Origin: JAICNR01 sp035699465
GTDB taxonomy: Bacteria; Gemmatimonadota; Gemmatimonadetes; JACCXV01; JAHWKZ01
Assembly (NCBI GenBank): GCA_035699465.1
Contig: DASSPT010000143.1
Location: forward strand, 1-10,885
Length of the DNA stretch: 10,885 nt
Reading direction: 5' to 3'
Part shown: in pieces, positions 1-6,489 of the stretch
Layout of the letters: every line of letters begins with the position of its first letter
Position numbering within the stretch: position 1 is the first letter of the stretch
Position numbers and translations under genes: made by a program
The notes under the pieces: model-generated
Seen by the model: only the letters and a program-made list of their open reading frames with translations
Database searches by the model: none
What the model was told of the DNA's origin: nothing

Positions 1-636
1 GGGCGCGGTCTGGCCCTGCGCGGACGGGGCGAGCGCGCGAATCTCGGCCGCCGAGCTTCCCGCCACCGTCAGCGGGAACGCGCTCGCGACCGGATTCAGG
101 GACTGGGCCACCAGCGTGTAGCGCTCGTTGCCGGCGGGGAACGGCAGGTTGAACGCCCCCTCGCCGGTCGTCAGGGAGAGGAGGTGGTCGTCGCCCGGGT
201 CGACCACCGAGATGGCCGTCGGTATCGGTCCCGCCTGAAGCGGGAGCACTCCGCTCACGTTGCCGGCCGCGTCGGCGGCCGTCAGCTCGAGGCGGTCGCC
301 CAGCTGCGCGGGGACGCTCACCGTGAAGGTCCCGTCCGCCGCCGCCGTCGCGCTGGACGTCACCGGCTGTCCCGTGCGGATAGTGGCCGTCGAGTTCGAG
401 ACCCGAACGGTAGCGCTGCCCTCGACCGAGCCGCCCCTTCCGGAGAGCCGCGCGGTCGGTCCCGGAAGCGGTGGCTCCACGATGATGAGGGAAGCCACAG
501 GCACGCCGGGCGGCGTGAGGTCGGGGCCGCTCGGTCCGCCGCCACCGCCGCCCCCGCCGCAGGCGGCGAGGGCGAATACGGCGATCAGTCCGCTGGTCCG
601 GACCGGCCTGCGGTCAGCGAGCCCGCGGCTTTGCAT
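1..636 (-). CDS. Lipoprotein with bacterial Ig-like domain, C-terminal part cut by window edge
   Basis: Partial gene: 212 codons are visible and the frame is still open at position 1. The N-terminus reads as a lipoprotein signal: a basic region with several Arg (residues 1-16), a short hydrophobic stretch (17-25) and a lipobox L-A-A-C with the lipidated Cys at 26. Eight Gly follow directly (27-34), then a Pro-rich linker. Residues about 57-128 look like a bacterial Ig-like fold of the Big_6 type, with the typical ADGTFTVSVPAQ and TAADAAGNVSG segments. A second beta-rich stretch follows (about 140-195) that I cannot assign; it vaguely recalls N-terminal domains of secreted metallopeptidases, but no catalytic motif is visible. 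The ATG lies inside the end of the M23 gene (23-base overlap, different frame). No good Shine-Dalgarno sits close by; a GGGGGGAG run is about 15 bases upstream, so expression may depend on coupling. Function unknown; likely an envelope lipoprotein. Confidence 0.8.
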   Translation of the reverse strand, partial: MQSRGLADRRPVRTSGLIAVFALAACGGGGGGGGPSGPDLTPPGVPVASLIIVEPPLPGPTARLSGRGGSVEGSATVRVSNSTATIRTGQPVTSSATAAADGTFTVSVPAQLGDRLELTAADAAGNVSGVLPLQAGPIPTAISVVDPGDDHLLSLTTGEGAFNLPFPAGNERYTLVAQSLNPVASAFPLTVAGSSAAEIRALAPSAQGQTAP

Positions 637-1918
637 CCCGGACCGCTTCGGGCTCCCCCCCGCCCGGCTCTCCGCCGGCGACCCAGAGGGTCTCCGGTTG
701 GTAGCCGGGCGCGGAGCCGCCGGTCGAATCGATCCGGGCTCGGAGTCCATCGCGAACGGCCATGAAGCGGGCCAGCTCCTCGCCCTCCAGCGGAGCTCCG
801 GTCGGAAGGTCGGTAGAGAGCGGATCCACATTCCTGCCGTCCTTGATGAAGCGATAATGGAGATGGGCGCCGGTCGACATGCCGGTCGAACCCACGTACC
901 CGATCACCTGGCCCTGCAAGACCTGCGCCCCCGATCGCACCCCGCCGGCTATCCGCGAAAGGTGCGAGTACGAAGTCACATAGTCCCGGCCATGCTTGAG
1001 CTCCACGTGGAGCCCGTACCCTCCCCGGCGGCCCGCGAACCGCACCGTGCCGTCGCCCGATGCCTGAACCGGCGTCCCGACCGGAGCCACGTAGTCCACC
1101 CCGTCGTGATGACGCGCGCGCCTGAGGATCGGGTGCATCCGCGTCCCGAACCGAGACGAGATCCGGGTGAACTTGAGCGGTGAGCGCAGGAAGCGCCGCT
1201 TGAGCGATTGCCCATCGGCGTCATACCAGTCCGGTCGCCCGTCCGCCGCCGTGTGGCGATAGGCGTCGTGACGCTTCTTCGCGCCATCGAATCGTACCGC
1301 CTCGAGCGAGACCAGCTTGTACGAGCCGTCGGGCCGGACGTCCGCGGTGAACGCGGCGCCGACGCAGTCTCCCGCCCGGAGATCGTTGTAGAAGTCTACC
1401 TGCGCCGCCAGGGCCTCCGCCATGAGCACCGCCAGCGAAGGATCCTCCCCCGCCTCCGTGATCGCCTCCCAGAGACTCCCCTCGACGCACGTCGAGAGCG
1501 AGCGCTCCGCCCGCGTGAACTTCGTCTGCTCGAGCGCTGCGGAGAACCGGAGGCCGGCGCGGCGGATCACGAGTCGCCTGTCGCGGTCGATCTTCAGGTC
1601 CAGGCCGTCCAGCCGCCCGTCGGGGCGGAACGTGAACCTGTACACCGCGCCCGGGCGAAGGCTCCGCCAGGGGAAGAGGCTCATGCCGGCCTCGACCACG
1701 GGATGGAGGTCGTTCGGATCCAGCTCGTGCTCGGACCAGACCCCGGAAAGCGTCTGGCCCGCATTCAGGGTGTCGACGATCGCCGGCGGAGCCGGGGGCG
1801 CCGCCACCACCGTGGCGGGCGCGGGGGGCGCGGGATCGCCGGCCAGCCACCAGGCCAGCGCCGCGCCGCCCAATGCGATCAGAAATGCCGGGCGGGGCCG
1901 CTTCTTCCAGTCCTCCAT
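614..1918 (-). CDS. Membrane-anchored M23 family murein DD-endopeptidase (MepM/Csd3-like)
   Basis: 434 residues. A single N-terminal hydrophobic segment (about 10-26) after a basic tip should anchor it in the inner membrane with the rest in the periplasm. A Pro/Ala-rich linker (28-47) leads to an OapA/LysM-like region (about 50-120, beginning TLNAGQTLSGVW), then a Csd3-type second domain (about 126-240, with the VDFYNDLRAGD segment) and the catalytic M23 domain (about 250-370). Zinc and catalytic residues are intact: H271 and D275 in HDGVD, H319 in YSHL, and H352/H354 in AHLHY. Family knowledge says such enzymes cut stem-peptide crosslinks so new glycan can be inserted. The C-terminal tail (about 395-434) is Gly/Pro/Glu-rich and looks disordered. 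Two Cys (144, 185) in the periplasmic second domain could form a disulfide. The ATG shares its A with the ftsZ stop (TGATG), and GGAGG lies 11 bases upstream, so translation is probably coupled to ftsZ. The exact bond cut is inferred. Confidence 0.92.
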   Translation of the reverse strand: MEDWKKRPRPAFLIALGGAALAWWLAGDPAPPAPATVVAAPPAPPAIVDTLNAGQTLSGVWSEHELDPNDLHPVVEAGMSLFPWRSLRPGAVYRFTFRPDGRLDGLDLKIDRDRRLVIRRAGLRFSAALEQTKFTRAERSLSTCVEGSLWEAITEAGEDPSLAVLMAEALAAQVDFYNDLRAGDCVGAAFTADVRPDGSYKLVSLEAVRFDGAKKRHDAYRHTAADGRPDWYDADGQSLKRRFLRSPLKFTRISSRFGTRMHPILRRARHHDGVDYVAPVGTPVQASGDGTVRFAGRRGGYGLHVELKHGRDYVTSYSHLSRIAGGVRSGAQVLQGQVIGYVGSTGMSTGAHLHYRFIKDGRNVDPLSTDLPTGAPLEGEELARFMAVRDGLRARIDSTGGSAPGYQPETLWVAGGEPGGGEPEAVRDAKPRAR

Positions 1919-3144
1919 CAGTTCATCTGCCTCCGAATGAATGCGGGGATCTCCAGATCGTCCTTCCGCCGGTCGGCTTCCAGCTCGAGGACGTCGAGTA
2001 AATCGTCCAGGCCATCGCCCTGGACGTGGCGGTCATCGGAGTCGACGGCGGCCTCGCCGGACTCCAGGACCGGCACCAGCTGGGGCTTCGTGGCCGCCAC
2101 CCGCGGCGCGTAGCCCGGAACCTCTGCCGGCTCGTACGCCGGGGTCTGTCTGCGCTCGCGATCGGCCGGCCGCGCGGCGACCCGATGGCCGCCGATCCCG
2201 GTGGCGATCACGGTGACACGGATCTCGCCCTTCAGGTCGGGGTCGATCACGGCGCCGAAGATGATGTTCGCATCCTCGCCTGCCGCGTCGTGGATCACCG
2301 ACGATACCTCGCTGACTTCGTGCAGGGAAAGGTCCGGGCCGCCCGTGATGTTGATGAGCACGCCGCTCGCTCCCGCGATCGACATGTCCTCGAGGAGGGG
2401 GCTCGAGATCGCTTCCTGAGCGCTCTCCATGGCGCGGTTTTCCCCCACGCCGTAGCCCGTTCCCATCAGGGCCTGGCCCATCTCGGTCATGATCGTCTTG
2501 ACGTCGGCGAAATCTACGTTGACGAGTCCGGTGACGGTAATCAGATCGCTGATACCACGGGTGGCGTTGAGGAGCACCGAGTCGGCCACGCGGAAGGCCT
2601 CCTGGATCGTGGTCCCTTTTTCGACCACGTCGCGAAGCCGCTCGTTCGGCACGACGATCAAGGTGTCGACGACCTGCTTGAGCTCGTCGATGCCCTCCTC
2701 GGCGACCTGCATGCGCCGGCGCCCTTCGAACGTGAACGGCTTCGACACGATCCCCACCGTCAGCGCTCCCGCCTCGCGCGCGATCTCGGCCACGACGGGA
2801 GCCGCGCCGGTTCCCGTGCCGCCACCCATGCCGCAGGTGACGAACACCATGTCCGCGCCCTGCAGCGCCTCGGCGACGTCGTCCCGGTTCTCGACCACGG
2901 CCTCCCGGCCGACGTCGGGCTTGGAGCCCGAGCCGAGGCCCCGCGTCAGCGTCCGGCCGATCTGGATCTTGCGGTGCGCCTCGGAGCTCGAGAGCGCCTG
3001 CACGTCCGTGTTGACGGAGATGAACTCGACGCCCACCAGGCGCTCCTGGATCATGCGGTTCACGGCGTTGCCGCCGGCCCCACCTATCCCCACGACCTTC
3101 ATCCTCGCGAATTGCTCTTCCGCGTCAGCCAGTTGGAACAACAT
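1918..3144 (-). CDS. ftsZ: Cell division protein FtsZ
   Basis: Tubulin-like GTPase that polymerises into the cytoplasmic division ring; 408 residues from the chosen start. Seen: GIGGAGGNAVNRMI near the N-terminus (19-32), the tubulin signature GGGTGTG (107-113), the NVDFADVK T7 loop (209-216) that completes the active site of the next subunit, a variable linker of about 75 residues (320-394), and the conserved C-terminal peptide DLEIPAFIRRQ (396-406), which binds FtsA and other partners. Start choice: the frame is open upstream to an ATG at 3198 (18 residues more), but only the ATG at 3144 has a strong Shine-Dalgarno (AGGAGGA, 3 bases away), and the usual FtsZ N-terminus fits it. ftsA lies upstream across a 272-base gap holding a palindrome and a possible promoter; the M23 gene follows in a TGATG junction. 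All key residues are present. Confidence 0.98.
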   Translation of the reverse strand: MLFQLADAEEQFARMKVVGIGGAGGNAVNRMIQERLVGVEFISVNTDVQALSSSEAHRKIQIGRTLTRGLGSGSKPDVGREAVVENRDDVAEALQGADMVFVTCGMGGGTGTGAAPVVAEIAREAGALTVGIVSKPFTFEGRRRMQVAEEGIDELKQVVDTLIVVPNERLRDVVEKGTTIQEAFRVADSVLLNATRGISDLITVTGLVNVDFADVKTIMTEMGQALMGTGYGVGENRAMESAQEAISSPLLEDMSIAGASGVLINITGGPDLSLHEVSEVSSVIHDAAGEDANIIFGAVIDPDLKGEIRVTVIATGIGGHRVAARPADRERRQTPAYEPAEVPGYAPRVAATKPQLVPVLESGEAAVDSDDRHVQGDGLDDLLDVLELEADRRKDDLEIPAFIRRQMN

Positions 3145-3147
3145 GGC

Positions 3148-3154
3148 TCCTCCT
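3148..3154 (-). promoter_or_regulatory. Ribosome binding site of ftsZ (decides the start)
   Basis: On the minus strand AGGAGGA stands three bases before the ATG at 3144. It is one of the best matches to the anti-Shine-Dalgarno in the window, fits the high expression expected of FtsZ, and argues against the in-frame upstream starts at 3180 and 3198. Confidence 0.8.
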
Positions 3155-3212
3155 GAGCGTCTGGTTTTGGGTTTTCGCATGTCTCCGGTCCCGGTCAAGG
3201 ATCGAGGATGCT

Positions 3213-3243
3213 GGAATACTCATCGAACTCCGAAAATTCTCAA
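3213..3243 (-). promoter_or_regulatory. Possible sigma70-type promoter for ftsZ
   Basis: A locally AT-rich stretch in an otherwise GC-rich window. On the minus strand TTGAGA (3238-3243) resembles a -35 box. A weak -10 follows, either AGTATT (3215-3220, 17-base spacing) or TATTCC (3213-3218, 19-base spacing). It lies about 70-100 bases before the ftsZ start. A second weak option, TTGACC around 3195-3200, is closer to the gene but has no convincing -10. The base composition and place are suggestive; the boxes are poor. Confidence 0.25.
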
Positions 3244-3291
3244 CACTTTCGTTGCGCCATGGATATCCGGATTTCCCTCGAAGGCTGCTCA

Positions 3292-3415
3292 GGAGATCGC
3301 TCAGGATGAGCCGAGTTCAAGGCGCGCGACGAGGCTCTTCCGAGGCGTGGCGAATCCCACGCCGCAGGAAGAACGAGGAGCGCAACGCAGAAATCGGCCA
3401 TCCTCAGCGATCTCC
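3292..3415. repeat. 124-base imperfect palindrome (long hairpin) between ftsA and ftsZ
   Basis: The outer arms 3292-3318 and 3390-3415 are inverted copies. They give 24 base pairs with two mismatches (3302/3405 and 3315/3393) and one bulged base (3309); the outermost ten pairs, GGAGATCGCT against its complement, are perfect. Inside come equal 18-base unpaired sides (3319-3336 and 3372-3389), then five pairs (3337-3341 with 3367-3371), then seven pairs (3344-3350 with 3357-3363) around a 6-base loop (3351-3356). The element begins two bases after the ftsA stop codon. No T-run follows on either strand, so it is not a classical intrinsic terminator. It may be a REP/MITE-like palindromic repeat or a structured RNA at the 3' end of the ftsA message; copies elsewhere in the genome cannot be judged from this window. 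Confidence 0.75.
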
Positions 3416-3416
3416 C

Positions 3417-4655
3417 CTAGAAAAAATCGTGGAGCCATTCTTTCATCCTCTCCAACACGCGCGTCCACAAAGCGTCGTCGTCACCGCCCGTGAAGCGATT
3501 CTCTTCGCGTCCCGCCTCCCGGCCGTAGATCACGAGCCCCACGCCGGTCGCGAAGCGCGGCTCGTCGACCGAGTCGACGAGCCCCGTGACTCCCAGGGGG
3601 CGGCCGATCCGGACCGGCATGGCGAGGATCTCTTCCGCCAGCTCCACGGTGCCCGGCAGAGCGGCCGCGCCTCCGGTCAGCACGAACCCCGACGGGACCT
3701 TGTCGTGCCACCCGGTCTTCTTGATGTCGGCCTTGGCCAGCGAGAGGATCTCCTCCATGCGGGGCTGGATGATCGACGCCAGGAGCTCACGGCTCACCCG
3801 CCGTTCCCCCTGCCCGGCCATGTGCGGCACGACGATCTCCTCGTCCGGATCCACCATGCTGGCCACGGCCGCGCCGTACCTCTCCTTGATCCGCTCCGCG
3901 TCACGCGCCGGCGTGCGCAGGCCGATGGCGATGTCGTTCGTCACGCTGTTGCCACCCAGGCCGATCACCGCGGTGTGGCGGATGGAGCCCTCGTGGAAGA
4001 GCGCGATATCCGTGGTACCACCGCCGATGTCGAGGAGCGCCACGCCGAGCTCCCGCTCGTCGTCGGTGAGGACTCCGTGGGACGACGCCAGCGGCTCGAG
4101 AACGAGGTCCCGCACCTGGTAGCCGGCCTGCTGGATCGCCTTCACCAGGTTCTGCGCGGACGACACCGCGCCGGTCACGATGTGGACGTCGACCTCGAGC
4201 CGGATTCCAGCCATCCCCGTGGGGTCCTTGATGCCCTTCTGGTCGTCGACGGTGAACTCCTGCGGCAGGATGTGCAGGATCTCGCGGTCCATCGGGATGG
4301 CCACCGCCTTCGCCGCGTCCACCACGCGACCGATGTCCGCGCGCGTGATCTCCACGCCGCCGCGGGAGACCGCGATCACACCGTGGCTGTTGATGGAGCG
4401 GATGTGATCCCCGGCGATCCCGGCGTACACGTTCCGCACCTCGACACCGGCCATGAGCTCCGCTTCCTCGATCGCACGGCCGATCGACACGACCGTCTTC
4501 TCGAGGTTCACGACCACGCCACGGCGTAATCCCTCCGAACGGCTGGTCCCCACGCCGACGATCTTGACGTTCCGGTCGGAATCGAGCTCCGCGATGACGC
4601 AGCCGATCTTGGTGGTGCCGATATCCAGGCCGACGATGATGTTCTCGCGTGACAT
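3417..4655 (-). CDS. ftsA: Cell division protein FtsA
   Basis: Actin-like ATPase that tethers FtsZ filaments to the inner membrane and recruits later divisome proteins; 412 residues, normal length. Seen: phosphate-1 loop GLDIGTTK (9-16), the 1C/SHS2 region unique to FtsA (about 85-165), phosphate-2 loop DIGGGTTD (209-216), the adenosine motif LTGGAAALPG (326-335), and an amphipathic C-terminal helix (about 397-412, ending RMKEWLHDFF) that serves as the membrane-targeting sequence. The start ATG at 4655 has AGGA four bases upstream, and the family N-terminus begins right there, although the frame stays open far upstream. It lies 11 bases after the ftsQ stop. It ends just before the long palindrome, the only sizeable gap in the cluster, so it may be the last gene of the upstream transcript segment or be read through into ftsZ. 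Confidence 0.98.
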   Translation of the reverse strand: MSRENIIVGLDIGTTKIGCVIAELDSDRNVKIVGVGTSRSEGLRRGVVVNLEKTVVSIGRAIEEAELMAGVEVRNVYAGIAGDHIRSINSHGVIAVSRGGVEITRADIGRVVDAAKAVAIPMDREILHILPQEFTVDDQKGIKDPTGMAGIRLEVDVHIVTGAVSSAQNLVKAIQQAGYQVRDLVLEPLASSHGVLTDDERELGVALLDIGGGTTDIALFHEGSIRHTAVIGLGGNSVTNDIAIGLRTPARDAERIKERYGAAVASMVDPDEEIVVPHMAGQGERRVSRELLASIIQPRMEEILSLAKADIKKTGWHDKVPSGFVLTGGAAALPGTVELAEEILAMPVRIGRPLGVTGLVDSVDEPRFATGVGLVIYGREAGREENRFTGGDDDALWTRVLERMKEWLHDFF

Positions 4656-4666
4656 AGTGTCCTGAG

Positions 4667-5536
4667 TCAGAGGTTTGTGGAGGCCCTGCGCACCACGATC
4701 TGATCCGGGAACCGGAGGTCCAGGCGCGTGAACTCCACGCCCTTCTCCTGGAGGTCCCGGATCACCTCGTCCACCCAGCCCATCTTGTCGACGGGAGTGT
4801 CGCGCGCGAGCAGGACCTCGCCCGCGGCGTGGACGAGATGCAAGGTCAGCATCCCCTCGGCGTCGATCCGGATGCTGGAGATCTCGCGCGCGAGCTCCGG
4901 ATACCGGCGGCCGACCTCGTCGAGCCACGTCACCGCGCCCAGGACGACCTCGTCCCGGATCCGTCCTCCCTGGATGACCTGCGCCTGGCTCGAGCGCTCC
5001 GCGACCTCGAGAACGGGCGCGTCCCATTCCGCGTGGAAGGGGTTGACCGGCAGCACGATCCCGGCCCCGTCCACCGGCGTCAGTCGCTCGAGGGCGAGGA
5101 GCACGATCGGCCGGCGCTCCTTCACCTCCAGGGTGAGGCCGTTGGGGAAGCGCCGCTGAAAGCGCGCGCTCTCGATCAGCGGATCACGACGCACGCGGTG
5201 CACGTACGGATCGAGCACGGACCAGTAGTGGAGCTCCTCGCCGATGAGCCCGGCCTCGGCGACGAGCACGGCCGGGCTCGCCACCTCGGCGCCCACCACC
5301 CGCACTTCGCGTACCCGGAACGGGCTCAACCACCCGCGCGCATCGGCCATCCGGACGGCGTGATAGCCGATGAAGCCGCAGGCCGAGGCGACGAGTGCGA
5401 GCCGGAGGGCGCGGCCGGCCTGTCTGCGGCGCTGCGCGAGGCGCTCCCGGTCGACGCGCCGGTTGTCGCGCGCGAGCGGAGCGCGACGCCGGCTCCCCCG
5501 CGGGGAGACCCGCCGCCCTCGGCGCAGCACCTTCAC
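4667..5536 (-). CDS. ftsQ: Cell division protein FtsQ
   Basis: Bitopic inner-membrane protein of the divisome core, which links early and late division proteins through FtsB/FtsL; 289 residues. Seen: an unusually Arg-rich cytoplasmic N-terminus (1-43), one membrane segment (about 44-61), a POTRA domain starting at about 73 (FRVREVRVVGAE to EVKERRPIVLL, ending near 146), and the beta-rich FtsQ domain to about 285, with the usual late RLDLRFPDQIVVR segment. The start is a GTG at 5536 whose GTGA overlaps the murB stop by four bases, with GGAGG four bases upstream; a second GTG two codons later is possible. The frame stays open much further upstream, but that part is Arg-rich shadow over murB. 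FtsQ sequences are poorly conserved, so the call rests on domain order plus position between murB and ftsA. Confidence 0.94.
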   Translation of the reverse strand: MKVLRRGRRVSPRGSRRRAPLARDNRRVDRERLAQRRRQAGRALRLALVASACGFIGYHAVRMADARGWLSPFRVREVRVVGAEVASPAVLVAEAGLIGEELHYWSVLDPYVHRVRRDPLIESARFQRRFPNGLTLEVKERRPIVLLALERLTPVDGAGIVLPVNPFHAEWDAPVLEVAERSSQAQVIQGGRIRDEVVLGAVTWLDEVGRRYPELAREISSIRIDAEGMLTLHLVHAAGEVLLARDTPVDKMGWVDEVIRDLQEKGVEFTRLDLRFPDQIVVRRASTNL

Positions 5537-6489
5537 CGATCCTCCAGGAACGCCAGATCTTCCGGGGGGAATCCGACGAGCCGCACCTCGGGCTCGAGCC
5601 GAACGCCGTGCCGATCGCGCACGGCTTCGTACGCGGCCCGGATGCAGGCCAGCGCATCGGCGGCGCTGGCCTTCCCCAGGTTGACGATGAAGTTGGCGTG
5701 AAGGTCCGAAATGGCGGCGTCGCCGACGCGGTACCCCTTGAGGCCGGCGGAATCGATGAGGGCTCCCGCGGTCGTTCCGGTGCTGGACGCTCCGGACGGG
5801 TTCCGGAACGTGCTTCCCCACGAGGGCCATCGCAGGGGCTGGGTGTCCTTCCGCGAGGCGGCCAGCTCGCGCGCCTTGGTGTGGATGGTATCCGCGTCGC
5901 CGCCCCGCACGTCGCACTCCACGAGCGTCACGACGAGGTCCGCCGGCAGGTTTCCCCGGCGGTAGGACGGGCGCACCTCCTCACGCTCGACACGCATCCT
6001 CTCTCCTCCCCACGTGATCCCCTCCGCCGCGCGGACCAGGTCCCAGGTGGAGATCTCCCGCACGCCGGCGTTCATGGCGACGGCGCCGCCGAGCGAGCCC
6101 GGAATGCCGGCCAGGAACTGGAACCCCTCCCAGCCGCGCCGCGCCGCTTCGCGCACGAGTCGCGGCGTGTAGATCCCGGCCTGGATGCGCGCGACTCCCG
6201 CCTCCTCGTCGACCTCGATCGCGTTGAAGCGCTCGCTCAGCTTGAGGACGAGTCCGTAGTCGCGAGCGTCGTTGATCAGCACGTTCGCGCCCCCGCCGAG
6301 GACGATCACGTCGTCGTCCGGCAAGCCGGCGCCCTTGCGATACCGGACCGCCTCGCGCACGTCGTCCTCCGACTCCGCCACGCACAGGACCCGCGCCCTC
6401 CCGCCGATACGGCAATGCGTGAGCGGAGCGAGCGGGGCGTCCACGCTGCAGGCGGACGGGACGCGCGCCTCGCGCACCGGCGCCGTCAC
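5533..6489 (-). CDS. murB: UDP-N-acetylenolpyruvoylglucosamine reductase MurB
   Basis: FAD enzyme that uses NADPH to reduce UDP-GlcNAc-enolpyruvate to UDP-MurNAc in the cytoplasm; 318 residues, type II (short) form. Seen: FAD-binding loop VLGGGANVLIND (63-74), the GFQFLAGIPGSLGGAVAMNAG core (122-142), SYRRG with the substrate-contacting Tyr/Arg (Y176, R177), GSTFRNP with the proton-donor Ser (S226), and LEPEVRLVG with the catalytic Glu (E301). The GSxFxNP and AGALIDSAGLKG segments fit type II. Start: a GTG at 6489 overlaps the murC stop as GTGA, with GGAG five bases upstream. The longer open frame beyond it is a low-complexity Arg/Gly shadow. It precedes ftsQ directly, again in a GTGA overlap; ddl, often found between murB and ftsQ, is not there. 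Confidence 0.97.
   Translation of the reverse strand: MTAPVREARVPSACSVDAPLAPLTHCRIGGRARVLCVAESEDDVREAVRYRKGAGLPDDDVIVLGGGANVLINDARDYGLVLKLSERFNAIEVDEEAGVARIQAGIYTPRLVREAARRGWEGFQFLAGIPGSLGGAVAMNAGVREISTWDLVRAAEGITWGGERMRVEREEVRPSYRRGNLPADLVVTLVECDVRGGDADTIHTKARELAASRKDTQPLRWPSWGSTFRNPSGASSTGTTAGALIDSAGLKGYRVGDAAISDLHANFIVNLGKASAADALACIRAAYEAVRDRHGVRLEPEVRLVGFPPEDLAFLEDR

Noticed and set aside
535..561. The G-rich run encoding Gly27-34 of the lipoprotein as a G-quadruplex regulatory element.
   Set aside because: It is fully explained by eight Gly codons after the lipobox Cys; most G runs are only two long, so a stable quadruplex is doubtful.
3145..3198. An 18-residue N-terminal extension of FtsZ from ATG 3198, or a start at 3180.
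   Set aside because: The strong AGGAGGA sits directly before ATG 3144, lying inside the coding part of the longer versions, and the usual FtsZ N-terminus matches 3144.
3240..3401. A 53-codon minus-strand open frame in the ftsA-ftsZ gap, starting at ATG 3401.
   Set aside because: It lies mostly over the palindrome, so its sequence is explained by the inverted repeat. Only a short GAGG directly touches the ATG, and the protein has no recognisable feature.
3292..3420. The ftsA-ftsZ palindrome as a classical Rho-independent terminator.
   Set aside because: No T-run follows the hairpin on the minus strand, nor on the plus strand (a short A-run follows there instead), and the stem is long and interrupted.
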